Positions 15,387 through 24,700 of a stretch of DNA of 64,000 bases are shown piece by piece (positions within the stretch are counted from its first letter, which is position 1; the number at the start of each line of letters is the position of its first letter). The notes beneath the pieces are model-generated. The model worked only from the letters and a program-made list of their open reading frames with translations, did not search any database and was not told where the DNA came from. This DNA comes from Pseudoflavonifractor sp. Marseille-P3106 (GTDB taxonomy: Bacteria; Bacillota; Clostridia; Oscillospirales; Oscillospiraceae). The stretch covers positions 1 to 64,000 of the forward strand of contig LT827125.1 in NCBI GenBank assembly GCA_900169975.1, in the 5' to 3' direction. Made by a program: the position numbers and the translations under genes.

Positions 15387-16798
15387 TGGCCTACACCAAG
15401 ATTTTAGTCATTCACAACCGCCTGGACAAATGCGTGGGCTATACTCAGGACCCGGAAAAGACCTCCCTGGAGGCCGCCATCGACTATGCCCTGGACCGGG
15501 AGAAAACGGAACAGACCTGTTTCGAGACCGCCATCAACTGCGACCGGGAGAGGGTCTATACCGACATGATGGACACCAAGCGGCGCTGGGGCAATGAGGG
15601 GCGGAAACGGAAGGGCTACCATATCATCCAGTCCTTCGCTCCCGGTGAGGTGACGCCGGACCAGGCCCATGCCGTGGGTGTGGAATTTGCCCAGCGCCTT
15701 TTAGGAGACCGCTATGAGGCCATCGTTTCCACTCATCTGAACAAGGCTCATCTCCATTCGCATATCGTGTTCAATTCTGTCTCCTTTGTGGATGGGGCCA
15801 TGTATCGGGACCAGCTGAAGGACTACTACGGCGGGGACGGCACAGGTATCCGGGGGACCTCGGATGCCATCTGCCGGGCGCACGGCCTGTCCATCATCGA
15901 GCCCGCCGCCCCGCTGAAAGGGGCCCCGGTGAGCCGGGCCGAGTGGGAGGCGGACCGGCGCGGCAGACCCACCGTGCGGGGCCTGGTCCATCAGGACATA
16001 GACGAGGCCATCCGGCAAGCCTATACCTATCAGTCCTTCCTCGACCGGCTGAAACGGATGGGGTATCAGGTAAAAAGCGGCCCCAAGGTCAAGCATACCG
16101 CCGTTCTGCCCCCAGGCGGAAAAGGCTATCTCCGTCTGGACAGCCTGGGCGAGGGGTACACGGAGGCGGACATACAGGCCCGGCTTGCCGCCGTCCGCTC
16201 CGGTGAGGCCCCGGCACAGCCGGAAAGCCCCCCGGTGGTGCGTTTCCACCTGTTGGAGCTGGGCCGCCGGTATCGGGTGCGGGGCAGGATGCCAAGCCGC
16301 CCCCGAAAGCTCACCGGCTTTCAAGCCCTCTATTTCAAATATCTCTATCTGCTGGGAAGCAGGCACAAGCGCCGTCCGGGAAACCGGACGGCGTTTTCCA
16401 TGCGGGAGGAGCTGCGGAAGCTGGACCGATATCAGGAGCAATTCCGGTATCTCCGTAAAAACCGCATTGAGACGGCGGCCCAGCTATCCATGCAGTATGA
16501 CGCGATACAGGCGGAGATGGACGCCCTCACAGAACGGCGCGGGGAGCTGTACCGGCAGAGACGGAGGGACGATGGGAACGAGGAAGTCCAGGAGGAGATC
16601 GGTCAGATCACCGCGCACCTGCGGACGCTGCGGCGGGAAAGGAAACTGTGCGTCCGCATCGAAGGCGATATCCAAACGGTCCGGGCAGCGGTGGACAAAC
16701 CAAGTCCAGACCAGGAAAGGGGGTATTTTTGTGAAAAAGCTGATCCGGGCAGACCTGAGCGCCATCCTGTCCCTGCTCCCGGCCTATCAGCCCGTTGA
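15386..16798 (+). CDS. MOBP-type relaxase
   Basis: 470 residues. The N-terminal half is a relaxase domain with the three-His motif HLNKAHLHSHIVFNS (near 115-129) and an N-terminal Tyr (GYTQDPEK, near 19) able to form the covalent DNA link. The middle holds QDIDEAIRQAYTYQSFLDRLKRMGY. The C-terminal 170 residues are coiled and basic (RQRRRDDGNEEVQEEIGQI). It nicks oriT and pilots the strand. The last 68 bases overlap the next gene in another frame. The end, PAPGLSAR, is again Arg-terminal. Confidence 0.92.
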   Translation: MAYTKILVIHNRLDKCVGYTQDPEKTSLEAAIDYALDREKTEQTCFETAINCDRERVYTDMMDTKRRWGNEGRKRKGYHIIQSFAPGEVTPDQAHAVGVEFAQRLLGDRYEAIVSTHLNKAHLHSHIVFNSVSFVDGAMYRDQLKDYYGGDGTGIRGTSDAICRAHGLSIIEPAAPLKGAPVSRAEWEADRRGRPTVRGLVHQDIDEAIRQAYTYQSFLDRLKRMGYQVKSGPKVKHTAVLPPGGKGYLRLDSLGEGYTEADIQARLAAVRSGEAPAQPESPPVVRFHLLELGRRYRVRGRMPSRPRKLTGFQALYFKYLYLLGSRHKRRPGNRTAFSMREELRKLDRYQEQFRYLRKNRIETAAQLSMQYDAIQAEMDALTERRGELYRQRRRDDGNEEVQEEIGQITAHLRTLRRERKLCVRIEGDIQTVRAAVDKPSPDQERGYFCEKADPGRPERHPVPAPGLSAR

Positions 16799-17195
16799 AG
16801 CAAGTGACCTGGAGCTGGACCTGATAAAGCTCCAAAGGGGCGGACAGGCCGATTATCTATTCCTTGCCAGGCGGGAAAAGTGCTGGCTCTTTGACCCGCC
16901 CCGCGTCTATGAGCCGGGCAGCTATGAGAACCTATGCTGGCTGGCCTATCAGGACCGGGAGGAGTGGCCGGTGATTGCCTTGTTTCTCCACGTGGAAAAG
17001 TTTGCGGATGGGCGGCCATGGGGGACCATGACATTGCTGGACTATTTGGAAACAGCCCGTGATGTGGAGCAATATTCCCAACTGCCTGTCCTCCAGCGTG
17101 AGCGGCACTGGAAGCTGCTGGTCAGGAGGTATCTGCAAAAGGTCCAGTATTGTTCTATTTTGGAAATCATCCAATATCTGAAAACCGGGAGGTGA
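16731..17195 (+). CDS. Hypothetical protein overlapping the relaxase end
   Basis: 154 residues from GTG 16731, chosen because AAAGGGGG lies 7 bases upstream; longer in-frame starts run deep into the relaxase. Predicted alpha/beta, with YLFLARREKCWLFDPPRVYEP and LLDYLETARDVEQY, and a C-terminal helix. It resembles small DUF proteins found after relaxases in related elements, but I cannot name the family. The 68-base overlap suggests coupled translation. Not secreted. Confidence 0.75.
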   Translation: MKKLIRADLSAILSLLPAYQPVEASDLELDLIKLQRGGQADYLFLARREKCWLFDPPRVYEPGSYENLCWLAYQDREEWPVIALFLHVEKFADGRPWGTMTLLDYLETARDVEQYSQLPVLQRERHWKLLVRRYLQKVQYCSILEIIQYLKTGR

Positions 17196-17200
17196 AGAAG

Positions 17201-17812
17201 ATGGACAACAGCGGCGAAGTGGCTGACCTGATGGTAAAAGAGAGTATCCAAATCACAGAGGCCACGATCAAACTGCTGGCGGCAGGTGGAAAGAATATGA
17301 TGGCGTTCCTGCTGGCGCTGGCACAGGACAACAAAAGGCTCTACGGCAAGACCAACATGAAGAAGCTGCTCCAGGCGGGCCGGGGGCTGAAAAACTTTTA
17401 TATCAAAGAGAGTGACCTGGATGATTTTCGGGCCTATGCCCAGAAAAAGATCCTGTTTGCTGTTATTAAGGACACCCGTTCCAACAACGGTATCGTAGAC
17501 CTTGTGACCAATGAGGACTATGTTCCCCTGGTCAACCGCTATCTGGAACAGCGCGGCTATCCAGCTCCTGGAGTAGAACAGGAGGCGGAGGCGCCAAAAA
17601 AAGCCGCCCCCCGCGCTCGGTCAGAACGCTCCTCACCACAGCGCGGGAGTGGCTCGACAGCCAGGCAGACGAGGAGTACGGAGACTACTGAGGCCCCTGA
17701 AAGCCGCCCCAGCGTGAAAGAAAAATTGGATATCTGCCGGGATAAAGCAGAACAGAAACGGAGCCGCCCCGCGCCGCAGCGTACCCGGCCCGTCAAGACC
17801 CAGGCCCGATAA
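17201..17812 (+). CDS. PcfB-like (DUF3801) transfer protein
   Basis: 203 residues from ATG 17201 (GGGAGGTG upstream). Residues 10-125 fit DUF3801/PcfB: LLAAGGKNMMAFLLAL, the LKNFYIKESDLDDFRAYAQK block and NNGIVDLVTNEDYVPLVNR. In pCF10, PcfB is part of conjugative DNA processing and works with relaxase and coupling protein, which agrees with its place right after the relaxase. The C-terminal third is Arg/Pro/Ser-rich and disordered, ending RPVKTQAR. Confidence 0.82.
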   Translation: MDNSGEVADLMVKESIQITEATIKLLAAGGKNMMAFLLALAQDNKRLYGKTNMKKLLQAGRGLKNFYIKESDLDDFRAYAQKKILFAVIKDTRSNNGIVDLVTNEDYVPLVNRYLEQRGYPAPGVEQEAEAPKKAAPRARSERSSPQRGSGSTARQTRSTETTEAPESRPSVKEKLDICRDKAEQKRSRPAPQRTRPVKTQAR

Positions 17813-17836
17813 TTTATCATTAGGAGGACGATTTTT

Positions 17837-18700
17837 ATGGCAAACCTGGAAGAGATCATTGCAACCAAAGTGGAAAGCGACTCCCAGTGGAAAAACCAGC
17901 AGCAGGCAGACCGACAGAACACCACAGAGATGCAGGACTGCGGCATTGAGCTGATCGTAAACGACCCGGCCCAGTACCTTCACTACCTGATCTTGCAGGG
18001 GGATAACCCGGCATACAGCGCCGGAAATGTGGCCATCGTCCTGGCGGGGATGGATGGGGCCACCGTGTTCGGCACCCGTGACCGCTGGCAGACATTGGGC
18101 CGGAGCGTCATGGAAGGTGAGGTCGGGGTGAAGATCTTTGCCCGCGACGCCCGTACCAAGTCATACGCTCTGGCTGACGCCTACGATGTGAGCCAGACCC
18201 AGGGCAAAGACCTGAAGCAGCGGACCCTGCGTGAGGACAGCACAGAGATGTCCAGCGCCCTCAAGACCCTGCTAAACTACTCCAAGGCAGAGCCGGTCGT
18301 GGACCATGACCTGGACACCCCCGCTTTTTTCGACGAGGAGAAACGGGAGCTTGCCATCAACCCCGACTACTCCGACCCGGAGGCGTTTGCCGCCATCGCC
18401 GCGGAAGTGGCCCTGACCCGCTTTCACGACAAGGGCTACAACCCGGATTACAGCTGGGCCCGGTATGAGCTGGACGCACAAAGCGTCTCCTACATCCTCT
18501 GCCGCCGGTACGGCATCGAGCCGAAGCAGCCCAATCTGGAGCGGCTGGCAGAGCGGTTTGAGGGGATGTCCTCGGATGAGTGCAAGAGTGTGCTGGACAA
18601 AGTACAGGATATGAGCAGACAGATTGGGCGCTCCATAGATTTGAATATCGAGGCGGAAAAGCGCAAGAGCCGCACCGCCGAGCGCCGCCCTGTAAGATAA
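17837..18700 (+). CDS. ArdC-like protein without the zinc motif
   Basis: 287 residues, AGGAGG upstream. Residues 20-125 match the ArdC N-terminal domain (NPAYSAGNVAIVLAGMDGATVFGTRDRWQTLGRSV, EGEVGVKIFA). The following domain aligns with the metallopeptidase region of the gene at 8927, but where HExxH should be it reads AEVALTRFH; RYELDAQSVSYILC still matches the region after it. So the fold is kept and the metal site is lost. The tail is basic and ends AERRPVR. Likely a DNA-binding antirestriction relative rather than a protease. Confidence 0.75.
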   Translation: MANLEEIIATKVESDSQWKNQQQADRQNTTEMQDCGIELIVNDPAQYLHYLILQGDNPAYSAGNVAIVLAGMDGATVFGTRDRWQTLGRSVMEGEVGVKIFARDARTKSYALADAYDVSQTQGKDLKQRTLREDSTEMSSALKTLLNYSKAEPVVDHDLDTPAFFDEEKRELAINPDYSDPEAFAAIAAEVALTRFHDKGYNPDYSWARYELDAQSVSYILCRRYGIEPKQPNLERLAERFEGMSSDECKSVLDKVQDMSRQIGRSIDLNIEAEKRKSRTAERRPVR

Positions 18701-18989
18701 CTGCCGCTGGGGGCGTCTCCCCTTGACAGAGGCTAATCCGTCCGCCATCCCCTGTCAAGGCCGGACGATTGTTTGCACAATCGCCCGCGAGCCGCCCAGT
18801 CTGCGGACTGGGCGGGCCTTGACCGGGGCCGTCTGACAGATTGGTTGGTTTCCAAGGGGAGGGACACCCCAAAAGCCGCCTGACGGCGGCTTTTGCCAGA
18901 CTGGGGAGACGGGCGGAGCGCCGGGAGCTCTCCGCAAGACCGGGAGAATGGAACACCGCCCTGACCGCCGCCCATTCGGGCGTCGGAGT
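18701..18989 (+). other. Non-coding region with four strong hairpins
   Basis: CCTTGACAG/CTGTCAAGG (18721-18760), CGATTGT/ACAATCG (18766-18783), GCCCAGTC/GACTGGGC (18794-18813) and AAAAGCCGCC/GGCGGCTTTT (18871-18894). The last is a terminator-like stem that would end the mob operon. The first three could be a second oriT-like region or a structured RNA. No coding frame supported. Confidence 0.6.
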
Positions 18990-19018
18990 AAAACGTCCCT
19001 CAAGTTGAGGGGCATTTC
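18990..19018. repeat. Hairpin repeat copy 6 (decayed)
   Basis: AAACGTCCCTCAAGTTGAGGGGCATTT: the core pairs, the outer arms are partly lost. It lies directly upstream of the fic promoter. Confidence 0.75.
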
Positions 19019-19035
19019 GTCCCCCTGGTTTCCCG

Positions 19036-19064
19036 TTGCCTGTTTTCACGCTCCATGATATAAT
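19036..19064 (+). promoter_or_regulatory. Promoter of the fic gene
   Basis: TTGCCT at 19036-19041 and TATAAT at 19059-19064 with 17 bases between. Start of transcription is expected near 19071, 30 bases before the fic ATG, so fic has its own promoter. Confidence 0.7.
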
Positions 19065-19100
19065 ATTTTCAAGAAATTTTTCTGAAAGGCAGGTGGCTGC

Positions 19101-19895
19101 ATGAGCGGCAATACCCTGTTAGACCGTATCGACACATACGCCCAAGCCATTCGGGAGCGCCGCCCCCTCACCCCGGACGAGGTGAAGGAGCTGGACGCCT
19201 ATTTCCGTATCGGTATGACCTATACCTCCAACGCTCTGGAGGGCAATTCCCTCACCTTATCTGAGACCAAAGTGCTGCTGGAGGATGGCATCACCGTGGG
19301 CGGCAAGCCCATCCGGGACTGCTATGAGGCCACCGGCCACGCCAGAGCCTACGACTATATGCTGGAGACAGCCAGGGGCGGCCCCCTGCGATTCCGGGAG
19401 GAAGATATCCTCCGCCTGCACGCCCTGTTTTACGGCGGCGTTGACCCGGAACACGCCGGACGCTACCGGGAGGGCCAGGTGTTCATCACCGGCACGGAGT
19501 ATGTCCCGCCCACAGCGGAAGAGGTGCCCGGCCAGATGGTCGCGCTGGTGGAGGAACTGAACCAGAAGAAGGACACGCTCCATCCGGTGGTCCTGGCTGC
19601 CTACGCCCACCGGCGGCTGGTGGATATCCACCCCTTCCAGGATGGGAACGGCCGCACTGCCCGGCTGTTGATGAATCTTATCCTGGTGAACAAGGGCTAC
19701 TGCGTGGTCTCCATCCCGCCTATCCTGCGCCACGACTATATCACGGCGCTCCAGCAGGCCCAGCGGGCCCATAGCCCCAGTGACGCTGCCTTTGTCAAGC
19801 TCATCTGTGAGTGTGAACTAGAGGCCCAGAAGGATTACTGCCGGATGTTCCGCATCAAACTCCCGGAGCGTGGCAACAACGCCCCGGAACGATGA
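19101..19895 (+). CDS. Fic-domain protein (probable AMP-transferase) with inhibitory helix
   Basis: 264 residues. The active-site motif HPFQDGNGRTAR is near 176-187 and matches HPFx(D/E)GNGRxxR, whose His is catalytic. The flap region lies before it (GQVFITGTEYVPPTA). Near residue 43 the segment SNALEG fits the [S/T]xxxE[G/N] inhibitory motif, on the N-terminal side, as in class II Fic proteins that keep themselves off. Fic enzymes usually transfer AMP from ATP to target hydroxyls. The tail ends LPERGNNAPER. Placed between mobilisation genes and the surface-protein cluster; target unknown. Confidence 0.9.
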   Translation: MSGNTLLDRIDTYAQAIRERRPLTPDEVKELDAYFRIGMTYTSNALEGNSLTLSETKVLLEDGITVGGKPIRDCYEATGHARAYDYMLETARGGPLRFREEDILRLHALFYGGVDPEHAGRYREGQVFITGTEYVPPTAEEVPGQMVALVEELNQKKDTLHPVVLAAYAHRRLVDIHPFQDGNGRTARLLMNLILVNKGYCVVSIPPILRHDYITALQQAQRAHSPSDAAFVKLICECELEAQKDYCRMFRIKLPERGNNAPER

Positions 19896-19900
19896 TCGGT

Positions 19901-19927
19901 AAGTCCCCTCAAATTGAGGGGACTTTT
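19901..19927. repeat. Hairpin repeat copy 7
   Basis: AAGTCCCCTCAAATTGAGGGGACTTTTT follows the fic stop by five bases and looks like its terminator. A second copy follows seven bases later. Confidence 0.92.
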
Positions 19928-19933
19928 TCTTTT

Positions 19934-19972
19934 GCCCGAAAACTCCCCTCAATTTGAGGAAAGTTTTCGGGC
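19934..19972. repeat. Hairpin repeat copy 8, extended arms
   Basis: Outer arms GCCCGAAAACT and AGTTTTCGGGC pair perfectly around CCCCTCAATTTGAGGAA, where two C-A mismatches occur. The unique outer stem differs from all other copies yet still pairs. Ends 27 bases before the next start. Confidence 0.9.
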
Positions 19973-19998
19973 CATTTTTCTGGAAGGAGTTGACCCGT

Positions 19999-20889
19999 AT
20001 GAAGAAACGTGCCGCCCCCCTATTCCTGGCGGTGCTGACTGCCTGCGCCATGACCTGTCCGGCCTGGGCCGCCGAGGCAGCGCCCGCCGCCCTTTATCCC
20101 GTGGAGGTACAGGAGTATAGGACGGAGGACCTGGAAGAACCGCGCATCAGCAAGACCTACGCGCTGTCTCCCGCAGATGACCCGGCCCTCATTCCGACCC
20201 AGGATTTTGAACGGTCCGGCCGCGTTTATACGCTGCTGGATTTGGTCAGAGAGGAACAGACAGAGACGGACAGCAAGTATCATACCGAGACCGTGACGCT
20301 GGACAGCAAGAGCAAGGACATGGAGAAGATCATGCCCCTGCTGGCTGTTACCTGCGAGGCCGCCACGGAGGACGGCTATACCGGCGTTCTCACACTGGAT
20401 ACCGCCAGCATCCAGGTGGAGGCGTCCGGCTATGCCACGTCTACCCGGAATGTCTCCGCCACCCGCACCTACCCCAACCTGGCCGAGGCGGATGTGTCCC
20501 TGGTGCCCAAGACCATTGAGGACAGTGGACGCACCCTCACCCTCGCGGATGTTCAGTGGCAGGAGGCCGGAGAGTTTTATCACGCGGCGGCCACCTACAC
20601 CGGTACCGCCTCCAGCCAATATGCCACCGGCTACACCGTCACGGCGGACTATACCGGGGAAGTGACCAGAACCACCAATGAGACGGTGCTTTATACCGCG
20701 GTCTTTGGTCCGGCAGAGGAAACGGCGGATGAGGCAGCCCTTTCACAGGCGGACCAGGCTGGCGGCTTTGACTGGCGCTGGCTCCTGATCCTGCCCGCCG
20801 GGGCGGGCGCCGTTGGTCTGGTGTTCCTGGGCCGTTTCCTGTTCCAAAAATACAAATCCAAAAAAGAATGGGAGGAGTTTAACAAATGA
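19999..20889 (+). CDS. Surface protein, signal peptide plus C-terminal membrane anchor
   Basis: 296 residues from ATG 19999 (AAGGAG at 19984-19989). Signal peptide 1-25 (RAAPLFLAVLTACAMTCPAWA). A long beta-rich, Thr-rich extracellular part follows with two similar segments (DFERSGRVYTLLDLV and TIEDSGRTLTLADVQW). A membrane helix (about 264-284, WLLILPAGAGAVGLVFLG) and basic tail KYKSKKEWEEFNK end the protein. It has no LPxTG motif. Coupled to the sortase gene by an ATGA overlap. Likely part of the mating-pair surface apparatus. Confidence 0.8.
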   Translation: MKKRAAPLFLAVLTACAMTCPAWAAEAAPAALYPVEVQEYRTEDLEEPRISKTYALSPADDPALIPTQDFERSGRVYTLLDLVREEQTETDSKYHTETVTLDSKSKDMEKIMPLLAVTCEAATEDGYTGVLTLDTASIQVEASGYATSTRNVSATRTYPNLAEADVSLVPKTIEDSGRTLTLADVQWQEAGEFYHAAATYTGTASSQYATGYTVTADYTGEVTRTTNETVLYTAVFGPAEETADEAALSQADQAGGFDWRWLLILPAGAGAVGLVFLGRFLFQKYKSKKEWEEFNK

Positions 20890-21644
20890 AGCTGAAAATG
20901 CTTTGTGTGGCTGCCCTCATGCTGGCCGCTGTCTGCGTTACTCCGGTCAGCGCATTGGAATATACCATGGAGGCCCCGGACGATCACCTGTTCGGCAGAC
21001 CCACCAGCGATGACACCATCTACGAATGGGAAGATCCCAATGTGGACCGGAGTAAAAATACCGCCCTGATCCCGCCTGGATTTGGTACACCTACCAGCTA
21101 TCTCCCCGGTTCCGGCACAGCCCTGACCCCCAACCTGGTCCCCGGAGCTTTGGAGGGCGGCGGCCTGGTATCTCAGACAGGGAGCGTCACCTATCCGACC
21201 GTGGACAGCGGCGGCAGCTGGAGCGGTCCGGCGTTTACCGCCGTCACCAGCGACCTCTACTACTCCGGGGGACACCTGGGGACCTTAAAGATCCCGGCCA
21301 TCGGCCTGTCCGTCAAGGTGTACCAGGGGACCGGCAGCAGCACCCTTGCAAAAGGCGCGGGCCATTTCCCGAGCACCAGCATTTGGGACGGCAACTGCTG
21401 TATCGCCGGGCACAACCGGGGCGTCCGGGATGACTTCGGAGACCTGCATACCCTGGAGTACGGAGATACCATCACCTGGACCACCAAACTGGGAACGCGC
21501 ACTTATGAGGTGATATCAGTGGAAAAGGTGCTGGAGACCGACACCAGCGGCACCGCCTCCACCAGCGACAACCGGATCACACTCTACACCTGTGTCCGAA
21601 ACCAGAGAGCATACCGCTGGATGGTCCAGGCTGTGGAGGTCTGA
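20886..21644 (+). CDS. Sortase-like transpeptidase
   Basis: 252 residues. Signal peptide 1-23, a Gly/Ser/Pro-rich linker, then a sortase beta-barrel from about 128 (LGTLKIPAIGLSVKVYQGT). The catalytic residues are present: His in IAGHNRG (near 174), Cys in LYTCVRN (near 234), Arg in RAYRW (near 242). No C-terminal membrane helix, so it may be released or held by its N-terminus. The substrate is probably the giant protein just downstream, which ends in LPRTG-Y. Confidence 0.85.
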   Translation: MKLKMLCVAALMLAAVCVTPVSALEYTMEAPDDHLFGRPTSDDTIYEWEDPNVDRSKNTALIPPGFGTPTSYLPGSGTALTPNLVPGALEGGGLVSQTGSVTYPTVDSGGSWSGPAFTAVTSDLYYSGGHLGTLKIPAIGLSVKVYQGTGSSTLAKGAGHFPSTSIWDGNCCIAGHNRGVRDDFGDLHTLEYGDTITWTTKLGTRTYEVISVEKVLETDTSGTASTSDNRITLYTCVRNQRAYRWMVQAVEV

Positions 21645-21645
21645 G

Positions 21646-21684
21646 GCGTCGAATCTTCCCTCAATTTGAGGGGACTTTTGACGC
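21646..21684. repeat. Hairpin repeat copy 9
   Basis: GCGTC (21646-21650) pairs with GACGC (21680-21684) outside a CTTCCCTCAATTTGAGGGGACTT core. It sits between sortase and adhesin genes. Confidence 0.88.
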
Positions 21685-21737
21685 TTTTCTTTTTATCTAT
21701 TTGATTTGACCTATCTACTTTTACAGAAGGAGGCAAC

Positions 21738-24700
21738 ATGAAAAGACTACTATCTATGTTTTTGGCCTGCATCCTGATCCTTGGAATCCTGCCCGCGGCG
21801 GCCTTTGCGGCCAGCTCTGAGGAGGAAGCCCTGGGCGAAGTGAACATCTACAACGGCGAGTATGAGCTGGGCTACCTCGCCATCAACGGCGCGGTCAAAA
21901 AGCAGAAATACACCTACTTTTTGTATGAATCCAATGATGGGAGCACCAAGGAATCTCCTGCGTACTGCGTAAACCCGAACCAGTACGGCGTGCCCCAGAC
22001 CGTTGGCCCCGGCGAGAGCATCAAGTACCTGGCCGAGGAAAAGGCCAGCGACCCCAAAGTGGTGGGCATCATCTCCAACGGCTACCCTCACCGCAGCCTG
22101 GGTGAGCTGGGGTTGGAGAACAAATATCAGGCATATTATGCCACGAAAATGGCCCTTTGGTGCTATCTTCTGCCCAACTGGAATATCGCTAACCTGAAGG
22201 TGGCACCCGGCCTGAGCGGCGATGAGCTGGACAGAGGCAACCGCATCCTGGCCGCCGCCAAGGACATCTACAAGCGGGGCACGACCTACAACTATATGCT
22301 CACTCCTCGGATGACCGTCACGGCGGACAAGTCCACGGCCTACCCCGTGACCATCGGCGGCCAGGAATACAAGCAGCAGGTGTTCACCGTCTGGAGCGAG
22401 ACCTGGGTATATAACTACGATGTGTCCGTGGCGTTCTCTGACCCGGACAGTGTGCCGGAGGGCACGAAGATCGTGGATGCCAATAACAGAGAGATCACCG
22501 CCGTCACCACAAAACCTACCTCAGACGGCTATGCCGGGACCTTCAAAGTCCTCTATCCCGCCGACAGCGTGGAGGGCCAGTCCGGCAATGTCCAGCTCTC
22601 CCTTTCCGCCCCGGTGGCCCAGTACGCCGCCATGTACGCCGTGTGCCAGGAAAAGGAGCAGTACGGCAACCTGCAAAATTATATCTGTGACCTGGACAAC
22701 AAGATACAGCTGGATGTAGCCGCCGTCAGCAGCTATTCGTCCGGCGGGACCACAAACCCGGATGAAACCGCCCTGAAAATCGTGAAGCTGGAGGAAGGGA
22801 CCGAGCTCCCCCTGGAGGGGGCGGTATTCTCCGTGCATGACCCGGAGGGAAAGAAAGTCGGCTCCTACTCCACCGGCCCGGACGGGACCGTGACCATCCC
22901 CCTGACCCTGGAGGGCCACTATACCGTGACGGAGGAGATCCCACCCCGGTATCACCTGCTGCCGGAGGAGACCACCCAGCACGCCGATGTGGAGTATAAC
23001 AAGACCGCCACCCTGACCTTCTGGAACGCACCCTACGGCTCCCTGCGGGTGGAGAAGCGGAGCGACACCGGCGACGCCCTCTCCGGCGTCACCATCCAAA
23101 TCAAGCACATCGAGACCGGCGAGACCCGCACCGGCCAGACCCGCAATGGTATCATCGTCTTTGACGAGCTGGCCCCCGGCGGCTGGGAAGTCCGGGAGCT
23201 GGCGGGTATTGACGGCTGGGTGGCGGATACAGACACGGTGCAGACCGTGGCCGTAGTGTCCGGTGAGGAATCCACCGCCACCTTTATCAACAAGGAACTG
23301 CCCGGCCTGCGGATCATCAAATATGAGCGCGGCAGCATGGAGCTCATGCCCGGCGTCTCCTTTGAGATATTCCGGGACGCCGAGAGCCTGGGCATCTTCC
23401 GAACGGATCAGTTCGGTGAGATCCTACTGACAGACTGTGAACCCGGTACTTACCGCGTGGAGGAACGGGACACCGGCGAGGACGGCCATGTGCTGGACAC
23501 CACACCCCAGGAAGTGGAGCTGAAGGCAGGGGACGGTATCAAAGAGCTGGTTTTCTTCAATGACCGCTTACCGGGCATCCATCTGATAAAGGTGGACAGC
23601 GCCGACCTCTCCCAGCCCATCGCCAATGCCCGCTTCCTGATCGAGGCGGTGGACGGCTCCTGGGGGCCGGAGGAGTACACCACGTCCGAGGACGGGATCA
23701 TCGACCTGTCCAAGCTCCCCGTGGGTGCTTATGTGGTGACGGAACTGGAGTGCCCCGGCTATGTGGTGGACGACGCCCAGCGCATCATCCACCTGGACGG
23801 GAATGAGCAGGCGCAGTTCGTGTTCACCAATTCCAAGCTGCCCAGTCTCCATCTGTATAAGGAGAGTTCGGACGGCACGCCCCTGGGCGGCGTCACCTAT
23901 CGGCTGGCCAGGATCGAGGACGGCTCCCGGTATCTGGACCGCACCACCGGGCCGGACGGCGCTATCTGCTGGGAGGGCCTGGAGCCTGGGGTGTACTCCT
24001 TGCAGGAGGTGTCCACCGTATCGGACCATATCCTGGACCCCACGGAGTACCATGTGGAGCTGTTCCCTGGCAAGGACGCCACCATCTGCCTGCAAAATGA
24101 CAAGCGCCCCAACCTGACCATTCACAAGAGTGACGCCGACACCGGCGCACCGGTCCCTGGCACGGTGTTCCTGGTCAAGGGGGCGGACGGCCATAGCGTG
24201 GCCGAAGTGACCACCGGACCGGACGGCTCTGCCACAGTGGAGAACCTGCTGCCCGGCGTCTACGAGGTCTCGGAAAAATCGGTGCCGTCCCCCTATCTCC
24301 CGGACGCCGACCCTCAGCTGGTCACGCTCTACCCGAACCGGGACCGAGACGTGTATTTTGAAAACCACAAGCGGCCCACCGTTACCATTCAAAAGGAAAA
24401 CTCCGTCACCCATGACCCCATCCAGTACGCCGAGTTCCATATCACCTGGTCCAGCAACAAGACGGAGACCGGGGAACAGCGGGACCTGGGCACCTTCCAG
24501 ACGGATGAGGCGGGCCAGATCGTCCTGGAGGGCATCGAGGACGGCTGGCTGACCATCAAAGAGACTAAGGCGGCCCCCGGCTACCAGCTCCCGGAGGACC
24601 CGATTACGGAGGTCTATGTCAAGGGCGGCGAAAATAAGACCGTCACCATCTCCAACATCCCCCTGTCGGCCCTGGTGGTCTACAAGCAGGACAGCGTGAC

